Shown: in pieces, positions 52,708 through 61,296 of the stretch
Position numbering within the stretch: the first letter of the stretch is position 1
Layout of the letters: each line of letters begins with the position of its first letter
Assembly: GCA_022825505.1 (NCBI GenBank)
Contig: JAJDWR010000024.1
Coordinates: 1-64,000 of the forward strand
Origin: Gammaproteobacteria bacterium
GTDB taxonomy: Bacteria; Pseudomonadota; Gammaproteobacteria; Steroidobacterales; Rariloculaceae
Length of the DNA stretch: 64,000 nucleotides
Reading direction: 5' to 3'
Notes under the pieces: model-generated
Seen by the model: the letters and a program-made list of their open reading frames with translations, nothing else
What the model was told of the DNA's origin: nothing
Databases searched by the model: none
Made by a program: the position numbers and the translations under genes

Positions 52708-53004
52708 GTGACCGGAATCGACTTCCTGAACACGCTGGAAGGAATCATCCAGGATCGGTTGGACGATCCCCCGCCGGACAGTTACACGGCCCGAATTGCC
52801 GCGGGCGGCGAACTGCTGGCCGCCAAGAAACTCGCCGAGGAAGCCGCCGAGGTCGCCCTGGCCGCCGTGGCGGAATCACCGGCGCGGCTCACCGAGGAAT
52901 CGGCGGACCTGCTTTACCATTTGCTGATCTTGCTCAGAATGCGCGAACTTTCCCTGGAAACAGTGGCGGCCGAACTCGAGGCACGCCATCGGCCGGCTTC
53001 CTGA
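52708..53004 (+). CDS. hisE: Phosphoribosyl-ATP pyrophosphohydrolase
   Basis: A 98-residue all-helical MazG-like enzyme with KKLAEEAAEVALAA and EESADLLYHLLILL. It is a stand-alone HisE without the HisI cyclohydrolase domain that is fused to it in enteric bacteria. The GTG at 52708 has AGAGGAGG upstream and lies 3 nt after hisF. It is the last gene of the operon; hisI is not in the window. Confidence 0.93.
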   Translation: MTGIDFLNTLEGIIQDRLDDPPPDSYTARIAAGGELLAAKKLAEEAAEVALAAVAESPARLTEESADLLYHLLILLRMRELSLETVAAELEARHRPAS

Positions 53005-53161
53005 AGGAAGTCAGATGCGAACCGCCTTATTCGAACCTGGCTTCTACCGGCATCAAGGCGTCCCTGATGGTGGCGCCCCAGATCGAATTGTTTCGGCAAC
53101 ATCTCCCCAATCTCGCGACGGGAACGATGCAGCGTAGCGGAGACGGCGTACAAAACGCCCG

Positions 53162-55789
53162 TCAAATCGCAACCTCGGACGCCGGCTCCCGCAGATTGTA
53201 CCGGGAGCTCATGACATAGCCGTAGGCGCCGGCATTGGCGATAAGCAGCACATCACCCTCACGGGTGCCGGGCAGCAGTCGGTCGGACCCCAATCGGTCT
53301 CCTGTTTCACAAACCGGACCGACGATGTTGACGATTTCGTTGCCCGGTTCGCCCAGCCGGGAAAGATTCACGATCTCATGGTAGGCGCCGTAGAGCGCAG
53401 GGCGCAGCAGACTGTTCATTCCCGTACCGACGCCGACGTAGCGAATGGCCCCCTTGCCCTTGGTCTGGGTCACGCAGGTCACCAGCGCGCCCGCCCCTGC
53501 AACGATGAATCGCCCGGGTTCCAGCCAGATCTGCAGTTGCGGCGCCTGTTGCCTGACGCGGCCTATGGCGGCGTCAAGCTCGGCCATGTCCAACGGCGTT
53601 TCTCCCGGCTTTTCCGGAATTCCCAGGCCGCCGCCCAGATCGGCGTAGCGGGCATGCGGGAATAGCGTCAGCAGTCCCCCAAAACACTCGCCGGTCTGCT
53701 CCCAGTTATAGGGATTGAAAATTCCGCTGCCTGTATGGGCGTGAAGGCCCACCACCCTGGTATCCGCGTCTCCGGCCAACCGCGCGAATTCCTCGACTTC
53801 GATCAGCGGCACACCGAATTTCGAGTGAGCGCCGGCGGTGCGCACATGTTCGTGGTGACCCCGCCCTACCCCCGGGTCGATGCGAACGAAGATGTCCCGC
53901 CCGCGAAACACCTCGGGCCAGTGCCGGATCGGGTGCAGATTGTCCAGGGTGACCCAGACGCCCTGCTCGAAGCCCCACACGTATTCGTCCCTGGGAGCGA
54001 AGTTGGGGGTAAAGAGGACCCGGCGGGGATCAATTCCCGGCAGCGTATCTAACACGCGCCGAATCTCGCCCGGTGAGACACACTCGAAGTTTCCTCCGTG
54101 GGCGTCCACTGTACGCAGGATGTCGGGATTCGAATTGGCCTTCACCGAGTAGAACACCGCATCCACCGACTTCAGCGACCTGAGGGACGCCATCGCCTCG
54201 GCGACGCTGTCCAGGTGATACACGTAAGCGGACCCACGCTTTGTAGCAGTTTCGATGAGGCGATCCCTTTGCCGTTCCCACCAAGGCACCCGCGGCGATT
54301 CCGTCAAGGGCTCCCGGGCCTGGAGTTGCTCCCACGTCGGGCCAAACACCCGGCCCTCCCGAAAACGGCTGACCAGCAGGGAGTGGAGGCGTTTCAGCAA
54401 CCGAAAGGCGTGGTCCCCGTCCACCACGAATGTCAGGTTGAGATCGTTAGCCGCTTGCGTGAGCAAGTGCACCTTTTGCTCCTCGAACGCCTCCAGGACC
54501 GGGCTGAGTTCATGCAGGATGGTGCGGATGCGCCGGCCTACCAATGTGATGGCCGCGCAGTCTCGAATCACGCTGGCCCGGCAGAATCGGCCAAGGTCGC
54601 CGACCAGGGCATCCACCGCAGCGGGATCGGCAAAGCTTGCGACAGGGTCTATGGAAACCGTGACATTGCTTTCGGACGTGGAAATCAGGTCCACCGACAG
54701 GCGGTGCTTTCGAAAACAATCGAATGCATCCGCCAGAAACCCGACCTGGTGCCACATCTCCATGGATTCCATCGAGATCAGCGTGATGCCCTGGCGTCTC
54801 GATATCGCCTTGATCTGAGGCGTATCGTCACCCAACGCGTTCGATACGACCGTGCCTTCCCACCGGGGATGGCTGGTGATCCTGAGAAACAGGGGAATGC
54901 CGGTTCGACGCACGGGCGAGATGCTCCTGGGGTGCAACAGGCCACCACCGGCCGAGGCGATTTCCTGGGCTTCGCTGTAGGTGAGTTCCCGCAGCAGGCG
55001 CGCCGACGGCACCGCCTTCGGGTCCGCGCTGAAGAATCCGGGCACGTCGCTCCAGATCTCGAGCCGGCGCGCCTGCAGCTTCGCGGCAAGGTAGGCGCCT
55101 GACGTATCCGAACCGCCGCGCCCGAACAGCACCGTGTCGCCGCGCGAATTGCGGCCAATAAACCCTTGGGTGACGATGAATCCGTCCACCCCATCCAGCA
55201 CCTGTTGCAGTTGCGGGTCAGCGTCATGGCCACACGCCGCTGACAGGAACTGTGCCCGTTCCGAGAGGTTGCGTCGCTCCTCGGTCTCGAGCAGCGTGCG
55301 GGCATCCCACCACCGCGCCGGCAACCCCCTGGACTGAAGGTAGTGCGCGCCAAGCGTCGTCGCCGCCAACTCGCCGGTGGCCATGACCCGGGCGTGCACG
55401 CCCGGGCTCACCTCCCGCAGCAGGCGTACGCCGTCGATGACCCGGGTCAGCGTGTGGAACTGATCGTCAAGGATTGAGGGGTTCACGCCGAGTTCGCCCG
55501 CCAGTTGGTCGTGGGTTTCGCGAATCCCGGCAAGAACAGTCATCGAATCGCCGTTGACTGCAGCATCGAGCAGGTTTTCCAGAGCGTCGGATACACCCGC
55601 CAGCGCCGAATGCACAACCACCGGCTTCAGGCCCGAATCGAGACGTTGCTGAAGCAGCTCCCTTATCCGGCGCCAGTTTTCCGAGGTGGATACGCTCCGC
55701 CCCCCGAACTTCATCACCACGAAGGGCGAGTCCGGAAAGGGGGATTCCACGGAGTCGAAGTCCGTCTGTCTGCTGGTGTCGTCGTTCAT
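53162..55789 (-). CDS. lysC-lysA: Fused aspartate kinase / diaminopimelate decarboxylase
   Basis: An 875-residue fusion of the first and last lysine-pathway enzymes, as known from Xanthomonas and relatives. The N-terminal aspartokinase (about 24-470) has VMKFGGRSVST, FGRGGSDTSGAYLA and ACT-type repeats (ISMESMEMW..., ESNVTVSID). The C-terminal PLP decarboxylase (about 500-875) has the Lys in FYSVKANSNPD, GLHAHTGSGI and GPVCETGDRLG. ATG 55789 is chosen (GGAG 7 nt upstream). In the first Walker-like motif Arg replaces the common Thr of KFGGTS. It is preceded by a leader peptide and terminator. Confidence 0.93.
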   Translation of the reverse strand: MNDDTSRQTDFDSVESPFPDSPFVVMKFGGRSVSTSENWRRIRELLQQRLDSGLKPVVVHSALAGVSDALENLLDAAVNGDSMTVLAGIRETHDQLAGELGVNPSILDDQFHTLTRVIDGVRLLREVSPGVHARVMATGELAATTLGAHYLQSRGLPARWWDARTLLETEERRNLSERAQFLSAACGHDADPQLQQVLDGVDGFIVTQGFIGRNSRGDTVLFGRGGSDTSGAYLAAKLQARRLEIWSDVPGFFSADPKAVPSARLLRELTYSEAQEIASAGGGLLHPRSISPVRRTGIPLFLRITSHPRWEGTVVSNALGDDTPQIKAISRRQGITLISMESMEMWHQVGFLADAFDCFRKHRLSVDLISTSESNVTVSIDPVASFADPAAVDALVGDLGRFCRASVIRDCAAITLVGRRIRTILHELSPVLEAFEEQKVHLLTQAANDLNLTFVVDGDHAFRLLKRLHSLLVSRFREGRVFGPTWEQLQAREPLTESPRVPWWERQRDRLIETATKRGSAYVYHLDSVAEAMASLRSLKSVDAVFYSVKANSNPDILRTVDAHGGNFECVSPGEIRRVLDTLPGIDPRRVLFTPNFAPRDEYVWGFEQGVWVTLDNLHPIRHWPEVFRGRDIFVRIDPGVGRGHHEHVRTAGAHSKFGVPLIEVEEFARLAGDADTRVVGLHAHTGSGIFNPYNWEQTGECFGGLLTLFPHARYADLGGGLGIPEKPGETPLDMAELDAAIGRVRQQAPQLQIWLEPGRFIVAGAGALVTCVTQTKGKGAIRYVGVGTGMNSLLRPALYGAYHEIVNLSRLGEPGNEIVNIVGPVCETGDRLGSDRLLPGTREGDVLLIANAGAYGYVMSSRYNLREPASEVAI

Positions 55790-55801
55790 GGAACCGCTCC
55801 A

Positions 55802-55842
55802 CAAAAAAAGAAAACCCGCCGGGACAATCCGCAGCGGGTTTT
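55802..55842 (-). terminator. Attenuator terminator upstream of lysC-lysA
   Basis: On the minus strand AAAACCCGC (55842-55834) and GCGGGTTTT (55819-55811) form a perfect 9-bp stem followed by CTTTTTTT. It ends 13 nt before the lysC-lysA ATG. The sequence CAGCGGGTT inside the leader-peptide frame (55895-55887) is a perfect complement of AACCCGCTG in the 5' arm (55840-55832), a ready antiterminator. Confidence 0.85.
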
Positions 55843-55867
55843 ACTGGTGACAATCGTCTGTCTGTTG

Positions 55868-55966
55868 CTAGACCATCGGTACAGCCAACCCGCTGACGGC
55901 GCGTTTGCCGGTCGCCATCATCGTGGTCGTCATGCCCCTGGTGGTCGTCGCCATGGCGCGCAACAT
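55868..55966 (-). CDS. Thr/Met-rich leader peptide of lysC-lysA
   Basis: A short frame of 32 residues from ATG 55966, or 28 from ATG 55954, or 21 from ATG 55933. It reads MATTTRGMTTTMMATG followed by KRAVSGLAVPMV. Seven Thr and several Met are clustered ahead of the antiterminator segment, as expected for a leader peptide of an aspartate-family operon. No strong ribosome site is visible, so the true start is open. Stalling at Thr or Met codons would free the antiterminator and let lysC-lysA be read. Confidence 0.65.
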   Translation of the reverse strand: MLRAMATTTRGMTTTMMATGKRAVSGLAVPMV

Positions 55967-55991
55967 ATAGCCATTGCGTGTGCAGGTCAAG
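55963..55991 (-). promoter_or_regulatory. Weak candidate promoter of the lysC-lysA leader
   Basis: On the minus strand TTGACC, a 17-nt spacer and TATGTT. If used, transcription would begin close to ATG 55954, which would make the 55966 start impossible and the transcript nearly leaderless. Treat as a candidate only. Confidence 0.3.
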
Positions 55992-56063
55992 GAACCGCCG
56001 GCGTACCGAACCGGGCGGCGACGTATCGCAGCGGCGCCGGCTTTCGGGACGGCGCTGACGAAA

Positions 56064-57377
56064 TCAGGTCCGTGGGACCGGGATGTTGAAATACCTGAGC
56101 GTACCCTCCACCGTCGGACGTCTCACCAGGATGCGCTGATCGTTCAACAGGTAGGTGAACACGTAGCCTACGCCAAGCATCAGTATCCCGATGAGGAAGC
56201 AATAGGTGACCGCGCGATTCGGATACTGGTCCTTGAGATAGCCGACGTAGAGCGGCCCGATGATTCCCGCCGCGGCCCAGGCGGTCAGGATCGCGCCGTA
56301 TATCGTGGACATGCGCCGGTTGCCGAAGACGTCCACGATGAACGACGGCATGGTGGCGAAACCGCCGCCGAAGCAAAGCAGCACGTAGCAAACCAGCACC
56401 GAGAAGACCCAGGGATTCTGCTCCGTCATCAGGACGCCGAAGACGACCAGTTGACTGCCCAGCAGGATGCGCCATACCCTCACGCGCCCCAGCCGGTCCG
56501 ACAGCAATCCCCAGAACAGCCGGCCGACCCCGTTGCAGACCGAGCTGGCGGCGATCAGCGTAGCGCCGTAGGCCGCCAGCGTCTCCGGCTCCAGCGTCGG
56601 GGCCGCCAGGCCCCAGACGTCCTGAAGCAGCGCCGACTGGAAGCTGATGACCGAAATGCCCGCCGCGATGTTGCAGAAGAAAACCACCCACATGCAGGAG
56701 AATTCCTGCGACAGGAGGTATTCGCGCACCTTAACGTCGGCGTCGTCTGACTCGTAAGCCCTGGGCGAGGCGGCTGCCGCCGCGGCAGGCCCCTGTTCGG
56801 GGTCCGACAACAGCAGGCTGGTCGGCAGCAGGATGCAGGCGAAAACGATCCCGAGCCCCAGGAACACCGTCGGCAGATCGCCTTCGCTGTAGACCACGAG
56901 CACCGGCGCCAGCAGCTTGCTCAGCAGCAGTGCGCCGATACCGAATCCCATCACCACGGTTCCCGTGGCCAGCCCCTTCCGGTCCGGGAACCACTTGGCC
57001 ACGGTCGCCACCGGGGTGACGTAACCGAGGCCGATCCCGGCGCCGCCGATGACCCCGTAACCGAGGTAAAAGAGCAGCAGGTGATCCATTGCCAGTGCCA
57101 GGCTGGCGATCACGTACCCCCCGCAGAAAAGTGCACTGCCGGCCAGCGCCAGCTTTCGCGGGCCAAGTCTGGGGAGCGCAGTCCCGGCCCACGCGGCGGC
57201 TACGCCGAGGGAGAAGATGGCCAGGCTGAACGCCAGCGCCGTCTCGATGTTAGTCCAGCCGAGCTGGCGGACGAGCATGGTCTGGAAGAAACTCCATGCA
57301 TAGACCGTGCCCAGGCAGACCTGCAGCGTCACACAGGCTGCCAGTACGACGATTCGAGGTATGGGACGCCCGAACAT
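56064..57377 (-). CDS. OFA-type MFS transporter
   Basis: A 437-residue protein with 12 predicted membrane segments of the major facilitator superfamily. The opening VTLQVCLGTVYAWSFFQ and GYVTPVATVAKWFPDRKGLATG are typical of the oxalate:formate antiporter (OFA) group, which moves small carboxylates such as oxalate, formate or lactate. ATG 57377 is chosen; a TTG at 57389 is possible and neither has a good ribosome site. It is the last gene after a HAMP sensor and a periplasmic binding protein. Confidence 0.85.
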   Translation of the reverse strand: MFGRPIPRIVVLAACVTLQVCLGTVYAWSFFQTMLVRQLGWTNIETALAFSLAIFSLGVAAAWAGTALPRLGPRKLALAGSALFCGGYVIASLALAMDHLLLFYLGYGVIGGAGIGLGYVTPVATVAKWFPDRKGLATGTVVMGFGIGALLLSKLLAPVLVVYSEGDLPTVFLGLGIVFACILLPTSLLLSDPEQGPAAAAAASPRAYESDDADVKVREYLLSQEFSCMWVVFFCNIAAGISVISFQSALLQDVWGLAAPTLEPETLAAYGATLIAASSVCNGVGRLFWGLLSDRLGRVRVWRILLGSQLVVFGVLMTEQNPWVFSVLVCYVLLCFGGGFATMPSFIVDVFGNRRMSTIYGAILTAWAAAGIIGPLYVGYLKDQYPNRAVTYCFLIGILMLGVGYVFTYLLNDQRILVRRPTVEGTLRYFNIPVPRT

Positions 57378-57398
57378 GGCTGTCGTCAAGTCTCGGGG

Positions 57399-58139
57399 TC
57401 AGGCCGCGCCGTCGCTGGACGACGCAGATGCATGGCCTCTGGAGAAGTGCGCGAACAGCCGCGCAAGCTGACCGGCCTCGTCCTTGCGGCCCAGTACGCC
57501 TTCGACGGACTCGACTTCGTTCTCGTCGCCCCGCGCAAGCGCCACGGCATAGGTCAACACCTCGCCGATGGGCCTTGCCGCGAGATTGACCAGCCAGATC
57601 GCGGCCACGACTCCCAGCACAAAGACAATGGAGATGAGGTAGACCTGCCGGCCGATGGCCCGTTGCACCTGCAGGGCGATCATTCCCGTGTCCATGCCCA
57701 CATGCACGGCGCCGGCTACCCCGGCCAGGATCGGCCGGCTGACTTCCACGAACTCGCCCATGCCGGGGAGTTGACGTTCCACCGTGGAAGTATCCGTCGG
57801 ATCCGAGTTCAGAATCTGCTCGGGAATGCCGGGTACGAACGTGTGGGCGAGAAATTCGCCGGTTTCGTCCCGGATGTAGACGTAGCTGATGCCCTGAACC
57901 TCTACGAACTGGTCGATCAGCGACTGCAGCGACGACAGGTCCCGGTTGAGCAGGATGTCCACGCTGGAATCGGCGATGGTCTGGGCGATGCCCTGGCTGT
58001 TGGTCACGTATTCTTCGGACAGGTAGGAATTGACCGTGTCGATCAGCAGGAACGAGGTAGAGATGCCGATGAAACCGAACAGGGCGAACACGCCGAACAA
58101 AGTCCTCTGAAACAGTTTCCGGACCTTGATGATCTGCAT
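57399..58139 (-). CDS. Orphan HAMP-domain membrane sensor without output domain
   Basis: A 246-residue protein: membrane helix 1 (about 12-33), a ~130-residue periplasmic domain (single-Cache-like: GISYVYIRDETGEFLAHTFVPG), membrane helix 2 (about 166-186) and a HAMP domain (about 187-235, AARPIGEVLTYAVALARGDEN, RKDEAGQLARLFAHF). It stops 11 residues after the HAMP; no kinase, cyclase, GGDEF or methyl-accepting module follows in any frame. Overlap with the upstream binding-protein gene is TGATG. It presumably senses the ligand, directly or via that protein, and signals to an unlinked or interacting partner. Confidence 0.82.
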   Translation of the reverse strand: MQIIKVRKLFQRTLFGVFALFGFIGISTSFLLIDTVNSYLSEEYVTNSQGIAQTIADSSVDILLNRDLSSLQSLIDQFVEVQGISYVYIRDETGEFLAHTFVPGIPEQILNSDPTDTSTVERQLPGMGEFVEVSRPILAGVAGAVHVGMDTGMIALQVQRAIGRQVYLISIVFVLGVVAAIWLVNLAARPIGEVLTYAVALARGDENEVESVEGVLGRKDEAGQLARLFAHFSRGHASASSSDGAA

Positions 58140-59410
58140 CAGGAGAATTTCTCCGCCCAGTCGGTCAACGTGACGAACCGCCCGTCGTCGACCACCGTAT
58201 AGTAGACCTGCTGCAACCCCTGGCGGCGGTCTTCGGCGAAAGTCACGGGTTCGCCGAGACCGAGTTCGAAGTCCTGCATCGACATGACCGCGCGCTCCAG
58301 ATTGGCGCGCGCCGGTTCATCGCCGAGCCTGCGCAGAATCTCGACCATGATCTTGGCATCGAGAAATCCTTCGAGACTCACGAAGCTGTAGTCGAAGGGC
58401 GTATACGCCTCCGTGACCAGTTCAGCCGGCATGTCCGGATTGTAGCGTTCCATGAACTCCCGGTATTCGCGCACCGCCGGGATCGACGTGTCGTGGTAAC
58501 TGGGGACGACCTGCGAGTTGACCAGGAGGTTCGTATATTGCTCGGCCTCCGCCGCCTCACGGCCCTCGGACAGCAACCCCAGCATGCTCTCGCTGCCGAC
58601 GAAGGACAGGTTTGCGATCGGCACGCGCAGTCCGAGATCGACGGCATCCCTGGCGAACGCGGCGCACGCCGCGTAGGCGCCGATGCAGATCACCGCGTCC
58701 GGTTCCGCAGCCTGGAGCAACTCCACCTGACCGCGCATCGTGGCGGTGAACGGAGTACCGCGGCGATAGGTGGCTTCCCCTGCAATACGCTCGCCATGCC
58801 CTGCCAGCGCAGCCCTGACGCCCGCCCAGCCGCTGCGTCCGTAGGCGTCCGCCTGGTAAAAGACACCGATGCGCCGGCGCCCGATCTGCACGAAGTTCTC
58901 TACCAGGCCGGCGGTCTCCTGGGCATAGGAGGCGCGCAGATTGAACGCGAATTCCCCGTAGGGCGGCTCGCGCTGGGGTTGCGCGCCGGTGAAGGGGAAG
59001 AACAGAAAGACGTCCTGGTCCTGGAATTTTTTCAGGATCGGCAAGACACGGGTCACCGTGGGGGTGCCCACATAGCCGAACAGGAGGAAGACCTGGTCCT
59101 CCAGCATGAGCTGCATGGTGTTGTTGACCGACGCGTCCGGCTGATAGCCGTCATCGTAGAGCTTCAGGGCAATCCGCCGGCCCGAGATACCGCCGGCGCG
59201 GTTGACATGTTCGAAATACGCCCAGGCGCCCCGGTACAACTCGATGCCGAGCCCCCTCGAGGGACCGGAAAACGCCGCGGACATGCCCAGGATGATTTCG
59301 CTGTCCGTGACGCCTGCGACCGCCGTTTCCGCGGAGGTCTGGGGCCAGGGCCAGATCAGGCCGCCGGCCATGCTACCGCCGATCAACGATCGCCTGGTAA
59401 ACATCCCCAT
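58139..59410 (-). CDS. Type I periplasmic substrate-binding protein (Tat signal)
   Basis: A 423-residue protein of the Peripla_BP_6 (Leu/urea/amide-binding) fold: VTDSEIILGMSAAFSGPSRGLGIELYRGA, AGGISGRRIALKLYDDGYQPD, and EAYTPFDYSFVSLEGFLDAKIMVEIL. The N-terminus MGMFTRRSLIGG is a twin-arginine signal. Start 59410 is the shortest that keeps it; ATG 59461 or a TTG at 59527 are alternatives. No ABC permease or ATPase genes are nearby; instead it is coupled to a HAMP sensor and an MFS carrier, so it may act as a sensory receptor. Confidence 0.83.
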   Translation of the reverse strand: MGMFTRRSLIGGSMAGGLIWPWPQTSAETAVAGVTDSEIILGMSAAFSGPSRGLGIELYRGAWAYFEHVNRAGGISGRRIALKLYDDGYQPDASVNNTMQLMLEDQVFLLFGYVGTPTVTRVLPILKKFQDQDVFLFFPFTGAQPQREPPYGEFAFNLRASYAQETAGLVENFVQIGRRRIGVFYQADAYGRSGWAGVRAALAGHGERIAGEATYRRGTPFTATMRGQVELLQAAEPDAVICIGAYAACAAFARDAVDLGLRVPIANLSFVGSESMLGLLSEGREAAEAEQYTNLLVNSQVVPSYHDTSIPAVREYREFMERYNPDMPAELVTEAYTPFDYSFVSLEGFLDAKIMVEILRRLGDEPARANLERAVMSMQDFELGLGEPVTFAEDRRQGLQQVYYTVVDDGRFVTLTDWAEKFS

Positions 59411-59598
59411 ACATGCACCACTCAGCGCATTCGCCCCCTGCCGAATGCTTGTGATCCGCATTATTTCCGATCTAACAATGTGTTTCCAGTCTTGTCCGAT
59501 CAGGGGAGAATGTACGATGAGCAGCAACGCGCGGGATTGCCCCCGGTTTCGACCGGCCGTAGCCGGGCGCGTCGCACCGGACCACGAGGAGGTTGATC

Positions 59599-61260
59599 AT
59601 GGTGCATCGCAAGCCCCTGAAAAATCTGGCAACCCATGAGGTTACCAATCAGCCGCCGCCGCTCGCTGCCCTGAACCTCTACGACACCGACGCCGCGTTG
59701 CGCGGTGCGATGGAGGCCGGCGGCGCCGAGGCGCACCATTCCCGCCTTGCCGCGTTCGGCAGCCGATGCGGCGCACTGCAGACGCGGGAGTGGGCGCGCC
59801 AGGCGAACGAGAACCCGCCTCGCCTGAAGTCGTTCGACCGCTACGGCAGGCGGCTGGACGAAGTCGAATTCCACCCCGCCTACCATCGTCTGATGGCGCT
59901 GGGACTGTCGAATGGCATTTCGGGGTGCGCCTGGAACGGCGAACCTGCCGGTCACCTTTTTCACGGCGCGATGATGATCCTGATGACGCAGGCGGATGCG
60001 GGAGTCACCTGCCCGATGTCCATGACCTATGCTGGTATCGCTGCCCTGAAAGCCGCTCCGGAACTGGCAACGTTCTGGAGGCCGCGCGTGGCCGCGCAGG
60101 ACTACGACGGCCGTTCCATGCCCGCGGCAGAAAAGAAATCCGCCACCATCGGCATGGCGATGACCGAAAAGCAGGGCGGCTCAGACGTGCGCAGCAATAC
60201 CACCCGCGCAGAACCGGCGGGCGACGAAGGCTACCTCCTCACCGGGCACAAATGGTTCTGTTCAGCGCCCATGAGCGATGCTTTCCTGACCCTCGCCCAG
60301 GCCCCGGACGGTCTCACCTGCTTCCTTGTGCCCCGCTGGCGGCCGGACGGCGAGCGCAATGCCATCCGCCTCATGCGCCTGAAGGAGAAGCTGGGCGACC
60401 GCTCCAATGCGTCAGCGGAGATCGAATACCACGGCGCGTGGGCGCAGCGGGTCGGTGACGAAGGCCGGGGCGTGGCGACCATTATCGAGATGGTTCAACT
60501 CACCCGTTACGACTGCGCACTCGGCTCTGCAGGCGGGATGCACGCCGCGCTCGTGCGAGCGCTCTGGCATGCCACTCACCGCAGGGCCTTCGGCAAGGCA
60601 CTGATCGAGCAACCTGCCATGCGAGCCGTGCTTGCCGATCTGATCCTCGAAAGCGAAGCGGCTACAGCGATTACATTGAGGATCGGAGCTGCTCTGGATC
60701 AGGCAGCTACAAGCGACCAGGCGGCCGCGTTCGTGCGTCTGGCCACGCCCGCGGCCAAATTCTGGATATGCAAGCGCCAGCCCGGCTTCATCTACGAGGC
60801 CCTCGAATGCCACGGCGGCGGTGGTTACGTGGAAGAGGGTCCCATGCCGCGTCTGTTCCGCCAGTCCCCATTAAACGCGATCTGGGAGGGCTCAGGCAAT
60901 GTCATCGCGCTGGATATCCTGCGTGCGGTGGGGCGCGCGCCGGACAGCGTTGCCGCAGTGCTCGCCGAGCTGGAAACATCGGCAGGGCTGAATGCGCATT
61001 ACGATGTCCACCTGAATGGAATCAAGCGCGTCCTTGGCGCCAATGCCCTGTCGCAGGAAACGGCTCGTGCGTTCGCACAGGACCTGGGATTGGGCCTGCA
61101 AGCCACAGCACTTCACAGGTCGGCGCCGGCTCGCGTGTTCGACGGCTTTTGCCGCCATCGACTCGACCCGGGGCGGAGAGGTTTCCTCTACGGCGACTTC
61201 GGCGATGCGGCCGACCAATCGTGGTTACTGGAACGGGCGTGCCGGCCACTGAAGTTTTAA
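59599..61260 (+). CDS. aidB: AidB-like acyl-CoA dehydrogenase
   Basis: A 553-residue flavoprotein that follows E. coli AidB from end to end: ATHEVTNQPPPL, RLDEVEFHPAYH, GMAMTEKQGGSDVRSNTTRAE, GHKWFCSAPMSDA, LKEKLGDRSNAS, TRYDCALGSA, and IWEGSGNVIALDILR. AidB is induced in the adaptive response to alkylation and binds DNA; relatives may act as ordinary acyl-CoA dehydrogenases. The ATG at 59599 has GAGGAGG at ideal spacing. It is divergent from the binding-protein operon and convergent with ilvD. Confidence 0.9.
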   Translation: MVHRKPLKNLATHEVTNQPPPLAALNLYDTDAALRGAMEAGGAEAHHSRLAAFGSRCGALQTREWARQANENPPRLKSFDRYGRRLDEVEFHPAYHRLMALGLSNGISGCAWNGEPAGHLFHGAMMILMTQADAGVTCPMSMTYAGIAALKAAPELATFWRPRVAAQDYDGRSMPAAEKKSATIGMAMTEKQGGSDVRSNTTRAEPAGDEGYLLTGHKWFCSAPMSDAFLTLAQAPDGLTCFLVPRWRPDGERNAIRLMRLKEKLGDRSNASAEIEYHGAWAQRVGDEGRGVATIIEMVQLTRYDCALGSAGGMHAALVRALWHATHRRAFGKALIEQPAMRAVLADLILESEAATAITLRIGAALDQAATSDQAAAFVRLATPAAKFWICKRQPGFIYEALECHGGGGYVEEGPMPRLFRQSPLNAIWEGSGNVIALDILRAVGRAPDSVAAVLAELETSAGLNAHYDVHLNGIKRVLGANALSQETARAFAQDLGLGLQATALHRSAPARVFDGFCRHRLDPGRRGFLYGDFGDAADQSWLLERACRPLKF

Positions 61261-61296
61261 CCCGTCGGCCGGCTCGACCGAGCCCCGACTCAGGCC

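Noticed and set aside
53135..53165. Weak hairpin (GACGGCGT with ACGCCCGTC) between hisE and the lysC-lysA fusion considered as a terminator
   Set aside because: The stem has a bulge and there is no T run on either strand.
52701..53219. Plus-strand frame of 172 residues starting at ATG 52701
   Set aside because: It covers hisE in another frame and lacks any domain; the GTG frame at 52708 is a full HisE.
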